DNA from: Lolium rigidum
Taxonomy: Eukaryota; Streptophyta; Magnoliopsida; Poales; Poaceae
Assembly (NCBI RefSeq): GCF_022539505.1
Contig: NC_061510.1
Location: 281,912,715 to 281,976,714, forward strand
Direction: 5' to 3'
Length of the DNA: 64,000 nt
Shown here: positions 1-10,325 of the stretch, in pieces
Layout of the letters: every line of letters begins with the position of its first letter
Numbering within the stretch: the stretch's first letter is position 1
The notes under the pieces: generated by a model
Told to the model about the DNA's origin: nothing
What the model saw: only the letters and a program-made list of their open reading frames with translations
Database searches by the model: none
Position numbers and translations under genes: made by a program

Positions 1-697
1 TGTCCCCCGTGATCCCGCTTCATACACTGAACCACCATAGCTGCAGCTGTGTTCCCCATGATCCCGCTTCATTCCCTGAACCACCCACCGTCAGGTCTGA
101 ACCTCCCACGAGCCTCAGCCGCAAAACCTTCAAAATAGCTGAGCAAGCACATTGATTTAATCCAAACTGCTCTTTCAGCTAACAGACGGGGAAATGTGAA
201 GCCGACCTTTTCTTCTAGCTAGCGGGTGGGCTGTGTACGTGTACCTTGATTTCCTTTGGTTTCTTTTGCTCTCCTCGGTTCTCTCTTTATTTTTTCATAC
301 AAACTAATTAATATTCTTCTGAAAAACTTACATGACCAAACAAATAATGGTGCCAAGCTAACAATTGGCATGGTGCTCACGAAGTCACGAACCGTTGCAG
401 CGACGGATGATGGCACTCCTGGTGTTTCTATATTCATGTATACAAAATGAACGAGGGACACTGGTCGAATTGCTCATTCGTCAAACACAACATTCAACAT
501 CGGATGACACATGCCGCCTTCTGCCTGTAATCCAAATCAACTTGAAAATGATGTGCAAAAAACATCATCGAAACATATCAAAATATGGTCTAATTTTAAA
601 GATCAACCGAAAATAGAACCCAAAAAAAGCACCTACATGTTTCCCCCACGTAATTTGATTGCGCACTGCTTCCGTCCACTCCATTCTCGCTTGCTCT
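1..697. other. intergenic, no gene recognised
   Basis: No credible coding region is seen. Positions 2-35 and 52-85 are a diverged direct duplication with a period of about 50 bp (both contain TGATCCCGCTTCAT and CTGAACCACC). The short open frames here are not protein-like. Confidence 0.5.
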
Positions 698-700
698 ATC

Positions 701-2096
701 CACTAGTGGAGAAAAGGTCTTTCGTCCCAAGCCCCTGGGAGCAAATGTTCCCGTTTTGAACCAAACCGGGACCAATGGGGGGCATTGGTCCCGGTTCATC
801 ATGAAAATCCTTTAGTCGGTTCGTTTGGACCTTTAGTCCGGTTGGTAACGTCAATCCGGGACTAAAGAGCTTACAATCCGATTCGTATTACCAACCGGGA
901 CTAAAGGTCTACCCTTTAGTCCCGGTTCGTATTACCAACAGAGACTAAAATATTTTTGGGTTTTTTTTTTGCCTCCCCATGCACCTCCACCCCCATGAAT
1001 CGTCTTTTTTAACACTGTAAAATATAAAAGAAAATGATAGAAAAATCAAAAAATAAAATCATTTCAGATTCTTGTATGTTATGCAACCTACTATTAGGAA
1101 AAATTAACAAATTTGAATTTTCACTTTTTTTTTGCAAAAAAGGTTTGAAAAATGGTAAAACCGCATTAACTTTTGCATACAACGTCGAAAAAAAACGTAT
1201 AATATATCAAAATCATCGTGGGAAAAAGTTACATCCGAATTCACCGGGGTTTACCCGGTTAGTCAATTTTTAGATTCTCAAAATTCCAAATGAAAATATG
1301 AAAGCAGGAAGATTTTAGTTTTTGCTAGAAATTCAGAATTTTATATTTTTAAAATTTTAAAATAATAATTACATCATGCATAAAGATTACTATTACTTAA
1401 CCATAAAGTTAGCCAATTTTTAGATTTTCAAGCTTGGCAAAAAATATTAAAAAATAATAAATTAAAACAAATTTTAATACAAATTAAAAAAAATTAAAAA
1501 AATTATAATACCATTACCACAACATGTTATTACATCATTAGTTTTATTTATTAAAATAATTAATTGGAATTCGAATAATAAATAAGTGTGACATCGACCA
1601 ACATGTTAATAGGATTGACATGATACTAGTATCACAACATGCGCACGAAGCTCTTGGAAATGGGACGGGAAAGGAACTTGAAAGTTAAGTCGTGCTAGTC
1701 TTTGGAGTAGTGGGAGGATGGGTGACCAAGCTGGAAGTTAGACCACGGGTAAGTAATTTGACTAGAAATTAAGCGTAGTTAGAGATTAAGTGTAGTTAGA
1801 GACTAAACTAGTTAAATAACTGAAATACTAGAAATTCTGAAAAAATAGGAAAAAAAGAGCGAAAAATAATTGGGCATAACCAAATGGATTAAAAAAATAA
1901 CGAAATAACCTTTAGTCCTGGTTCGTCATTTCCTCGACGCGCGCCAGTAGCCCACGTGGCGGGACCTTTAGTCCCGGTTTGTTTTACAACCGGGACTAAA
2001 GGGGAGGGCCTTTAGTCCCGGATCGTTGGTCCCGATTCCAAAATCGGGACTAAAGTCTTTTACCAACCGGGATTAGAGGCCTTTTTTCTACTAGTG
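701..2096. mobile_element. Non-autonomous CACTA (En/Spm) transposon, complete
   Basis: The left end reads CACTAGTGGAGAAAAGG and the reverse complement of the right end reads CACTAGTAGAAAAAAGG, the standard CACTA terminus. Both ends are flanked by the trinucleotide ATC (698-700 and 2097-2099), a perfect 3-bp target-site duplication as expected for this superfamily. Subterminal DNA on both sides carries repeated GGGACTAAAGG/CCTTTAGTCCC units in both orientations, the usual transposase-binding arrays. The 1396-bp body is AT-rich and encodes no transposase, so the element must move in trans. It contains a 5S-rRNA-like stretch, listed separately. Confidence 0.93.
1674..1750 (+). pseudogene. 5S-rRNA-derived sequence inside the CACTA element
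   Basis: The segment preserves, in order and spacing, the 3' two-thirds of a plant 5S rRNA gene: GAACT, then AAGTTAAG, then CGTGCT, then GAGTAGT, then AGGATGGGTGACC, then TGGAAGT. These cover the A box, intermediate element and C box of the RNA polymerase III internal promoter. The C-box core GGATGGGTGACC is exact; the A-box region carries an inserted T. Sequence from about 1618 may be a more diverged 5' third. There is no T-run terminator immediately downstream, so a functional 5S gene is unlikely. A SINE-like or captured origin is inference. Confidence 0.68.
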
Positions 2097-2099
2097 ATC

Positions 2100-2426
2100 C
2101 AACCTCAGCCTGTCAAATTTAAAACATTTGATTTCTAGTTTCGGCATTATACCAGATAGAAAAAAATGCTGCTTTACTTAATGGTAGATCCTATATCTGG
2201 TGAGACAATATGATAGCACTGATATGCATTGTTACATAAAAGAAACCCGCAACAGGCTGCACTTTTCATGCCCTTTAAACATGCCATCTGTTGCACTTTG
2301 TATTCCACTTAAGACACCAAATGATGCAATTGTGTGGCCTATGCAACTTGGCGCGTTCAATCGCACTAGATATGCCCTGTGACAATTTTGATATTGCTAA
2401 TTTTTTTATACCTTATGATTGCTTAT
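2100..2426. other. intergenic, nothing recognised
   Basis: AT-rich sequence between the CACTA element and the ACAACAAAA-rich block. No open frame resembles a protein, and no terminal repeats were found. Confidence 0.4.
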
Positions 2427-3400
2427 AGGGCGACGCTGACCGTCGATCGGCTGAAAAAGGTTGAGAAATCGGTCGTCCTCCGCTCCGTCGGATCAAGATC
2501 CGACGTCCAGAATCAATCGTAATGTAACTTTTATGTTTTGCTCCCTAGTATTTGGAAACTCAACCCGCAGTCCTTCTCTTCCCCAGTTAAACTGAAAAGT
2601 TATATCCCTTTGGGCCTGACATCCTCAATATTTACAACAAAAATGCCACCCGACGATGGATCTGAGTCATAACGAGTATTACAACAAAATCTTCATCCCG
2701 CTTACAAAAAATATATACTATTACAACAAAATATTCACAACAAAAATTCAAAATATAAATGTTATAAAAAATGGATAATTAACAGCTATTTTTCTACATG
2801 TTGGTTTACAACAAAAATTGACAACAATTACAATAAAAAATCAAAAGCTATAACAACAAAAAATATGTGTTCGTGACTATGAAAAATTGGTTAAACAATA
2901 ACACATTTTCTATATATTTAATTACAATAAAAATCACCAAGTATTTTACCAAAAAATATAGGCGATTACAACAAAAAAAATTATGGCAAACGCCCAGATA
3001 AACATTACAACATCTCTTACATGTTTTCTTTATAAATTTTATACGCAATAGTTACAAAACTAACAAACGTATACAACATCTCTACGAAAAAAAAGTGTCC
3101 ATGACTAAAACAATTACACCAGAAATCACAAATAATTATAACAAAAAAGTCAATCGTTTACAACATATCAAGAAAACACATTTTCGTAACATATCACTTA
3201 GAAAAATCTTACAAATTATGGCGTGTGAGTTTACAACAAATTTTTATCTAATTATTACAAATCTGAAAACAACACTGCACATTTCTTAAAAAAAAACAAC
3301 ACTCCAGTTTTGGGCCGAAAAACCAGGCCTATATGAGTCGCGCGGGAGCGAGCGGCGACGACCGATCGCTGCCAGCGATCGGTCGCCGGATCGGAAACGT
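2427..3400. repeat. ACAACAAAAA-rich block between palindromic GC-rich ends; possible DNA element
   Basis: From about 2625 to 3290 the motif TTACAACAAAAA or close variants recurs many times at irregular spacing. The AT-rich core is framed by GC-rich shoulders. At 2487-2504 lies the palindrome GTCGGATC-AA-GATCCGAC, and at 3361-3383 a perfect 11+1+11 palindrome. Both shoulders share ATCGGTCGTC followed by CCGCTCC-like sequence in inverted orientation, which could be decayed terminal inverted repeats. No target-site duplication was identified, so the superfamily is unassigned. Confidence 0.4.
3361..3383. repeat. Perfect 23-bp palindrome
   Basis: ACCGATCGCTG, a single C, then CAGCGATCGGT: an 11-bp inverted repeat with a one-base centre. 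It lies about 400 bp upstream of the zf-XS pseudogene start and at the edge of the ACAACAAAAA-rich block. It could be an element terminus or a cruciform-prone site. Confidence 0.8.
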
Positions 3401-3656
3401 TTTCCTTGTTTATATCTAACAATTATATAAGCGTTTTTGCTTCCGTATGCACCCACCACAAACAAGCCAAATCGCGAGAACACATGGACGGTTAGGATTC
3501 GTTCATACCGCTTCGGGTCTGGGGGCAAGATTGTCATTTCCTGTGTACTTCGGGTTTGGCTGGGTTCGTATCAGCCCACGTACAAGCCCGTATATGACCC
3601 ATACCGCAATGTATTATACGCCTACGTGTCCACGCGCGGCCACGCGGAACCGCCGA

Positions 3657-3666
3657 GATATATAAC
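3657..3666 (+). promoter_or_regulatory. TATA box of the zf-XS gene
   Basis: GATATATAAC lies about 125 bp upstream of the ATG at 3785, in GC-rich promoter-like DNA and followed by a C-rich leader. Position and context fit a plant core promoter. Confidence 0.45.
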
Positions 3667-3784
3667 GCTTTTCTCCCCTGTCCTCTTCACACTTCAGCGC
3701 ATCCATCCAAAGCAATCCCCAAATCGGGAAAAAACCCTAGGTCAAGAACAGCTCGCTCTCGCTCGTGCTCGCTCGCGCTCGTCC

Positions 3785-5911
3785 ATGGAGAGGGGGAAGG
3801 GGAAGGAGGGGAAGGGCAAGGAGGCGGCGGTTGACGACACGCAGTTGGCGGCACCATCGGCGGCCGGAGCTGCCCCAGATCTGAGCTCCGGTTGGGGCCG
3901 AGACGGCAAGATACGGCCGGCCGGTGGCTGCACCGGCGAGCAAGAAGCGTGCGCACGAGACGGAGGCGCGGATGCGGCGGCGGAAGAAGAAGAACCGAGA
4001 AGACCCGAGAGAGGCAGGAGAGGAAGGCGGCGGGGCTCAAGATCAACAGCCCCGATGATGTGCCCACCTTCGAAGAATTCGACTCCGCCGACCCGTCCGA
4101 GGTAAATTTCTCAACCTCTCAACCTTTTTTTTTGCTTTACATACCATTTTTTTTGCACATTTGGGGTTGTTGGCAAAGAAAACAGGGCATCATGGTCATG
4201 GTTTCTCAATCGGGCCATGGTTCGGAGCGGTTGCCTTCCGCTTCGATTGTGGCCTAAGCACATGCATTTGCATAATTCCCTAGAGAAACTAAGCAAGATG
4301 TAAATGGTAATCCGACAAGTCGTCCATATGTACCTGTGCCTTTTGGCTCATCCAATTAGTAACAAGAGAAATTCAATGATCTTTAATCACACCCCTTGGA
4401 ACATTGGTGTTGTTTGCTTCCATACTCTTGGTTGCATCAAAATAGAGTGATTTCAGATTTGACTTATGTTGCCTCCATCGTTCTCCAATTGTTTTTAATA
4501 TATACTTTTCCAATCGAGGAGGGTAAAGAAACCTCATCTACATATCCAACAAAAGTAATATTATCATAACATGAAATGTAAATCATAAGAACTGTAGCAA
4601 AATATTTTTAGTGAACTCTGGATCTACCTTTACTGCGCCAATATATCCATTTTTTTGCACATTTGGGGTTGTTGGCAAAGAAAACAAAGCATCATGGTCA
4701 TGGTTTCTCAATCAGGCCATGGTTCAGAGCGGTTGCCTGTGTTTCTCTGCTCCTTGCTCAACGCATTGATGCTATGCTAATTTGATTAGCTCTTGCTTAG
4801 TTGCTTGCTACTCCAGATCTTGCTTAGCTCGAGTAGCGGAGGACGACCCAAGATTATGGTGTGGTGAAGATGATAGCTTAGAGGAAAAATTGATACCACA
4901 AGCCAAGATTAAGCGCTAGTTCTAGCATAAAATCTGCTCAAGTAATAGTCTATTAGTATTAATTGCCAATGCTAGCTATTGCATAGGCTAGACCTTGCCA
5001 GAATGGGAGATCCACCACTGGCTTAGCTGCTTGTTTATGTTTGGTACATTGTTTGCTTAGCTGCTTGTGTGTATAAGAAAATTGGAGTAAAACCGAGGCT
5101 AACCGGGTATTAATCCTCGTATTCCTCGAAATGTAGCATTACATGCTTAGGTTACAAATTTACAACATATTATAGGGTTATATGTGCCCATCTTGACTTC
5201 TGTTTCATGTTGTTTACTTGAATTACATAATTGCGTGTTTCAAATGGAGCTTAAATCCTGGTTAGCAATTTGTATGAATGTGTTAAACTTTTATTTAACC
5301 GTGTGATTAAGAGATGCTTGTCATATTAATTTAACACTTATTTCCATCAATTCGAACAACATTTGTTAACTGGTTAATTCACACTATTGCTATAATGTCT
5401 TATTTATACAAGTTTTAAATTGCAGATGCTATCTACAGTTAATAACTAATTTGCATTATTGATTTACTTATTTATGCAAGCTTTAAATTAGATATGGTAT
5501 GTATAGTTACTAACTAATGTGCATTTATACAAATAAATACTTTGCATTGTTTTCATTCCTTTTCTATTTATAGTCATTACATTGTTTGTACACCATAGCA
5601 GCTAATTAACCTAATTTACTTCATTTAACAGGAGGATCCTTCGGATGAAGTCTGTTCTGACCGGGAGGATAGGGACGTGAAGAGTAGGCATGTTCTCCGC
5701 GAGGCTTAGGTCTGGGGAGATTCGTTACCTTCTTGGCCCAGGGAGGTTCAAGTGCCCCTGGTGCAGCCGCAAGGAAATGCCGACGGACTTCCTCGGCATG
5801 TACCAGCATGCCACCTACACTGGTGTTGGCAGCGGGCAGACACCCGCACACATCAGGGCCAAGCATGCCGCCTACGGCCTCTTCCTCAAGAAGTACGCCC
5901 CCAGGCAGTAG
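3785..5911 (+). pseudogene. Two-exon zf-XS zinc-finger protein, frame-broken
   Basis: Exon 1 begins at ATG 3785 (MERGKGKEGKGKEA...) and ends near 4100 at a GAG|GTAAAT donor. Exon 2 starts at 5632 after TTTAACAG and ends at TAG 5909-5911. The exon 2 product contains FKCPWCSRKE, then YQHATYTGVG, then AKHAAYGLFLKKY. This is the C-x2-C...H...H layout of the zf-XS domain found with XS domains in SGS3/IDN2-type RNA-silencing proteins; no XS domain is seen here. The frame does not hold. Exon 1 must change frame twice to reach KAAGLKINSPDDVPTFEEF, and exon 2 changes frame again near 5705 (LREA-stop in one frame, RSGEIRYLL in the next). At least three indels indicate a decayed gene. The zinc-binding residues are intact. 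Confidence 0.6.
4144..4738. repeat. About 92-bp direct duplication inside the zf-XS intron
   Basis: Positions 4144-4236 and 4647-4738 are near-identical (both start CCATTTTTTTGCACATTTGG and end GAGCGGTTGCCT), 503 bp apart in direct orientation, inside the 1.5-kb intron. The intron also has a weaker tandem duplication at about 5395-5535. The rest of the intron is AT-rich and has no recognisable insertion. Confidence 0.75.
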
Positions 5912-6221
5912 GAGCATGCGGAGGATGCTGCCGACCTGCCTGCCTACCTGCTCGCCGACACGCTCGCCTACCGATGCCTACCTGCTATCATGTTCCTTTA
6001 GTTGTGTGTTTATGTTAAACTCTGTCGTACTTATGGTGTTGAAACTTGGTTAATGCTGTGTTGAACTATGTTTCTAATTAAGTATGCTTAGTGTTTAACA
6101 TGTGTATGTTGTGCTTACTACATATGCTTATGTGTTGTGCATGCTTGGCCCTGTTGTGTGCTTGGATGCTAGGTAAGAATGTTCTATTTGCTGCTGTTGA
6201 TCTAGCCTGTTAGCATGATGT
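5912..6221. other. 3' flank of the zf-XS pseudogene
   Basis: T-rich sequence after the stop, with the TTGTGTGTTTATG character of a plant 3' UTR. No separate gene or element was recognised. Confidence 0.35.
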
Positions 6222-6235
6222 AGTGACAAAGATTT

Positions 6236-6516
6236 ATTTTTTTAGATCAACACGGGTTGCCCCCCAGCCTCAATTTCATTGAAAAAGAAGCCAAGTCTAT
6301 TACAGGATTAAAACTAGACACCAACAAAATAAAAGGAAAACAGGGTTTACTGGGAAGATTGGCTGCCATCCCAACCAACTCCGATGTACCAGGAAAACCT
6401 GGAACAGGTTTAGAGCAGTGATCACACACTGAAAACAACCGCCATCTAAATCCATTACATGGGGTCAAACAGATAGGTAGGACACACTAGCACAACTGCC
6501 ATGCTTCAATTCACCA
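6236..6516 (-). mobile_element. 5'-truncated LINE-type retroposon tail
   Basis: The insert is flanked by a perfect 14-bp direct repeat, AGTGACAAAGATTT, at 6222-6235 and 6517-6530. The left edge is a T-run (poly-A on the minus strand). The minus strand next to it reads TCAATGAAATTGAGGCTGGG, a style of ending common in plant LINE 3' ends. Long target duplication, poly-A and short body indicate target-primed reverse transcription of a heavily 5'-truncated copy. A SINE is less likely because no tRNA-like head is visible. Confidence 0.8.
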
Positions 6517-6727
6517 AGTGACAAAGATTTTGCCAAAGTAAGCGTTTGATTATAGGAAATGTATTGGCAGTTTTGCTCAGTTGTGTTGCAGACGATTTGT
6601 ACATAATTGATAAGGTATTTTCCAGTGGAAATGGGGGAAAACCTCTGGTAATCTAAAATAAAGACGGCGTGTTGGCAGTAGGGTGGAGTTGTTATCTTAT
6701 GTGATACTTGACAGCAAAAAATCTCTC

Positions 6728-6950
6728 AGTCAACAACAACAAATAGCTCATTTCACAGCTACAACACTCACAACAGACAGCAGCCCAATCTAGACTTGAC
6801 TAATGGGCCAACTCCATCCAATTAGGCCCATTAGGCTACATATAAAACAGGAACAACTATCTCATTTAACAGCAACAATAATCGCAGCGGATAGCCCAAT
6901 CTAGATTTGACTAATGGGCCATGTCCAACCAAATTAGGCCCATTAGACTA
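6728..6950. repeat. Diverged tandem duplication of about 120 bp
   Basis: Two adjacent copies (about 6728-6835 and 6852-6950) both run from ATAGCTCATTT/TATCTCATTT through AGCCCAATCTAGA, TTGACTAATGGGCCA and TTAGGCCCATTAG. The repeated TGGGCC/GGCCCA motifs resemble plant promoter site-II elements, but no gene start was identified downstream. Confidence 0.65.
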
Positions 6951-7557
6951 GTTGAGGTGGTACATATTAAATATCAAAAAAAATGAAGCAAAAAATGGGT
7001 GTTGCCGCGACTCGAACCGCACACCTAGTGGGAAGTCGTCTCGCAGGGGTAGTCTGGTAACCAGTGGGACGGATAGATACATATTGACACTCACAAGTAA
7101 TAAAGGTATCTATAGTCATTTTATCACTTCCGTTAGGTTATTAAATGCATGTTTGTACATTTTTCAACACACAGATCTTTGTGTAGTCTATTATATACAA
7201 TTCACTAATTCACTAATTGAATATGAAATAGATAATTCAATATGAATCTTAACACTAAATTTGTAATATATATGAATAACAACTTAAAAAAATTGAAAAT
7301 AGCTAAAATTCTAGTCTTAGTGGATTAGAATTTTTTTGATTTTTTGTTGGGTTTTGTAAACAATTTGGTACAAGAAATAGAAGTCATTTGAGGACGAACA
7401 GGTTTGAACACACATAGAGACTCACTTAGATTACATAAATATGTCACATACATAAATAAGGATGTAAACAAGTACCACCGTCGTTACATAGATAAGTCCA
7501 GGGACACGACACGGTACAATATATAAAAACACGGCATTTTAAATAAACACGATAAAA
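6951..7557. other. AT-rich intergenic DNA, nothing recognised
   Basis: Contains a short stretch near 7000-7030 whose minus strand reads GGTTCGAGTC, like a tRNA T-arm, but no cloverleaf can be drawn around it. The rest is AT-rich with no protein-like frame. Confidence 0.4.
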
Positions 7558-7657
7558 CTAAAAAGTAGAGAAACGTGCATGACAAGCTTCACGAAATTCC
7601 TCCTCAACTTTCTTCCACCCTGGCTGCGCTACTCGACCACCGTACGTCATCAACACC

Positions 7658-8050
7658 TCACTCCTCGTAGGGGAGGCAGTGCATCTGGTTTTCGGTGGGG
7701 AAGATGCACTCGCAGTTGGTGAAGATGTTGTACGTCGTGAAGAAGATTGACTCGCAGCCGCACCAGAACACTTGGCCGAGGAGCTCGTACGCGTCCCACG
7801 GGTTGGTGAGGGTGACCGTGAGCAACTTGAGGGTGACGCCGTCACGAACCTCCTCGAGGTGGAACATCGGCGGCGAGCCCGGTGGGAGGTGGGCGAAGCC
7901 GGCGGTGAAGAATGCGTCGGCGAGCTCGACGGGGCTCCTCCACCTGGATTGCACCCACACACGGAGCGTGCGCTCGACGAGGACGCCCGGCGGGTAGCGC
8001 AGCTCTGGCACGGTAGGCGGCCGAACGAAGGTCGGTCCGACGTATCGCAT
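7658..8050 (-). CDS. Hypothetical protein, 130 aa, intact single-exon frame
   Basis: The frame starts at the ATG whose complement is at 8048-8050 (MRYVGPTFVRPP...) and stops at 7658. The open frame extends further upstream, but that part has low-complexity, promoter-like composition, so the MRYVG start is preferred. The product is a compact globular-looking protein with a proline-rich N-terminus, a central VERTLRVWVQSRWRSPVELA segment and a C-terminus containing FWCGCESIFF and four cysteines. I do not recognise a domain family. The minus strand reads TATTTATA about 95 bp upstream of the start, a weak TATA-like sequence. High GC in the coding part, falling to AT-rich DNA past the stop, supports a real gene. 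Confidence 0.5.
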   Translation of the reverse strand: MRYVGPTFVRPPTVPELRYPPGVLVERTLRVWVQSRWRSPVELADAFFTAGFAHLPPGSPPMFHLEEVRDGVTLKLLTVTLTNPWDAYELLGQVFWCGCESIFFTTYNIFTNCECIFPTENQMHCLPYEE

Positions 8051-8277
8051 CTTCCGGTGGTGCTTTGGCGTTCTAGGAAAGGATGAAGGGCGTCGTGTCC
8101 GGAGTGGAGCCGGGTGGTGTGTGGGAGAGGAATGTAGACGTATAAATAGGCTAGAAAAATGTGGTGTGGGAGACGAAGATTGTTGTTTGGCGATGAAACG
8201 ACGCGAGTGACGCGTGCATGTAGCCGTTGCCGTTTCGCACATTAATCGAGGGGGTGTCCTGTGTCGTTGTCGTTTTA

Positions 8278-8377
8278 CACTGAAACGGGGCGGCGCGTCT
8301 GCTATCAGCTGAATCGATCGCACTGAAACGGGGCGGCGCGTCTGCTATCAGCTGAATCGACCGCACTAAAACGGGGC
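8278..8377. repeat. 43-bp tandem repeat upstream of the hypothetical gene
   Basis: Units at 8278-8320 and 8321-8363 differ at a single visible position (GATCG versus GACCG). A third, partial unit (CACTAAAACGGGGC) runs to 8377. Each begins CACTGAAACGGGGCGGCGCG. The array lies about 230 bp upstream of the start of the minus-strand gene and could modulate its promoter. Confidence 0.9.
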
Positions 8378-8794
8378 TTGCTGGCTCATTCATGGCGACG
8401 TCGTGGCGATGCATGCATAGCTGAGTCACTGCTGCGGGGCGCATGCATGCCGTCGTCGTCGCTTCCCGCGCATGCAGGCCTAGGCCGGCGCATTGCACAA
8501 CGGGCACAAGGCCGGACCGCAACACGGCCCAACAGTCCATCTAGCGTGCCCGCTCGGAACCCCCACCCGTGTTCGGGAAAAAAAAGGAGTTCGGCCAATC
8601 GGATTGCTCGTATATTCAAATATTCCTAAAAATTTCAGAGAAAATCTAAAAAAAATAAAATCTTCAAAAACAAGTGTATACATATCAAGTAGATGTCTAG
8701 GAAATTTATTTGGGTCGTTTAGACAAGGTCGAAAAAAAACATGCTTAGAAATGAGGCCGTTTACCCTACCTTTGGAGCCTGTTTCTGGCACTTT
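8378..8794. other. intergenic between 43-bp repeats and satellite array
   Basis: Mixed GC-rich then AT-rich DNA. No gene or transposon terminus was recognised. Confidence 0.35.
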
Positions 8795-10181
8795 TTTGAC
8801 CAACCCTGGGATGACCCCATATTGTCGGCAGTGGTGCACCATGTCATTTAACACACTTCAAGCCATGAGTTTTGCAATTTGCATGAGTGAATGCACTTGT
8901 TCATGTGGTGTACACCCCTCAAATACGGTGTCAAAACAGTGGATCGTCTGACGGCGCGTGTGCATGGTGGTCCCATCTTTTGGGATCTGCTTCACCATGG
9001 CATCCAAACACCACTTACATCACCATCCATGTAAGAAATCATGTGCTCCTTGCCTAGCTACCTCACGGGAGCCCGCACACATGGCTTACGTGCAAAACGG
9101 CTCTACCCAGGCCACAAAGTGGGCCCACAACCCTTGGGTGACCCCATGTGGTGGGCACTGGTGCACCATGTCACCCCACCCACTCCTAGCCATGGGTTTA
9201 GGGTTGTGCATGTGTGAATGCCCATGTTCATGTGGTGTAGACCCCTGAAATATAGGGTTCTCGTCAGAACACGGTGTCAAAACAGATGGATCGTCCGACG
9301 GCGCGTGTGCATGGTGGTCCCATCTTTTGGGATCTCGCTTCACCATGGCATCCAAACACCACTTACATCACCATCCATGTAAGAAATCATGTGCTCCTTG
9401 CCTAGCTACCTCACGGGAGCCCGCACACATGGTTTACGTGCAAAACGGCTCTACCCGGGCCACAAAGTGGGCCCACAACCCTTGGGTGACCCCATGTGGT
9501 GGGCACTGGTGCACCATGTCACCCCACCCACTCCTAGCCATGGGTTTAGGGTTGTGCATGTGTGAATGCCCATGTTCATGTGGTGTAGACCCCTGAAATA
9601 TAGGGTTCTCGTCAGAACACGGTGTCAAAACAGTGGATCGTCTGACGGCGCGTGTGCATGGTGGTCCCATCTTTTGGGATCTGCTTCACCATGGCATCCA
9701 AACACCACTTACATCACCATCCATGTAAGAAATCATGTGCTCCTTGCCTAGCTACCTCACGGGAGACCGCACACATGGTTTACGTGCAAAATGGCTCTAC
9801 CCAGGCCACAAAGTGGGCCCACAACCCTTGGGTGACCCCATGTGGTGGGCACTGGTGCACCATGTCACCCCACCCACTCCTAGCCATGGGTTTAGGGTTG
9901 TGCATGTGTGAATGCCCATGTTCATGTGGTGTAGACCCTTGAAATATAGGGTTCTCGTCGAACGAGGTGTCAAAACAAGTGGATCGTCTGACGGCGCGTG
10001 TGCATGGCGGTCCCATCTTTTGGGATCTGCTTCACCATGGCATCCAAACACCACTTACATCACCATCCATGTAAGAAATCATGTGCTCCTTGCCTAGCTA
10101 CCTCACGGGAGTCCGCACACATGGTTTACGTGCAAAACGGCTCTACCCAGGCCACAAAGTGGGCCCACAACCCTTGGGTGA
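8795..10181. repeat. Tandem array of about 347-bp satellite-like monomers
   Basis: The phrase GTGTGCATGG(T/C)GGTCCCATC recurs at 8958, 9305, 9652 and 9998, giving periods of 347, 347 and 346 bp. Adjacent monomers are nearly identical, with only scattered substitutions. The array begins with a strongly diverged partial unit (about 8795-8957) and ends mid-monomer at about 10181. Each full monomer contains one GGGTTTAGGGTTG, a telomere-like TTTAGGG. Open frames of 80-96 codons recur in each unit on both strands, but they are by-products of periodicity and low stop density rather than genes. I cannot match the monomer to a named cereal satellite. Confidence 0.92.
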
Positions 10182-10254
10182 AACCAACAAAAAGATGACT
10201 ACCAAAAACCTAACATAATCAACTGAAAACACTACTTTTTTAAAAAACTCCACG

Positions 10255-10325
10255 CATAGATCGGGTTCCCCACTCCTCCCGACACCGACGAAGCCGGCCG
10301 GAAGAGGGGGAACCCAATCTATGGA
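10255..10325. repeat. Imperfect foldback upstream of the 10.7-kb gene
   Basis: Left arm CATAGATCGGGTTCCCCACTC at about 10255-10275 pairs with the complement of GAGGGGGAACCCAATCTATG at about 10304-10323, with only a few mismatches and a GC-rich loop of about 30 bases. It could be a MITE remnant or an RNA hairpin; nothing more specific can be said. Confidence 0.55.

Noticed and set aside
1034..1273. 79-codon frame inside the small CACTA element
   Set aside because: Lys/Asn-rich translation of AT-rich filler with no motif; not a transposase.
2200..2382. 60-codon plus-strand frame after the CACTA element
   Set aside because: No domain, no promoter or splice context, and composition like the surrounding non-coding DNA.
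6990..7060. tRNA-like T-arm sequence (minus strand GGTTCGAGTC)
   Set aside because: No acceptor stem, D-arm or anticodon arm can be drawn with normal spacing. Similar short stretches occur in the arms of the MULE at 57.1 and 57.65 kb, so it is more likely transposon-derived.
8958..10198. Recurrent 66-96-codon open frames in each satellite monomer on both strands
   Set aside because: They repeat with the 347-bp period, start mostly at non-ATG codons, occur in overlapping frames on both strands, and have no recognisable motif. They are explained by repetition and low stop density.
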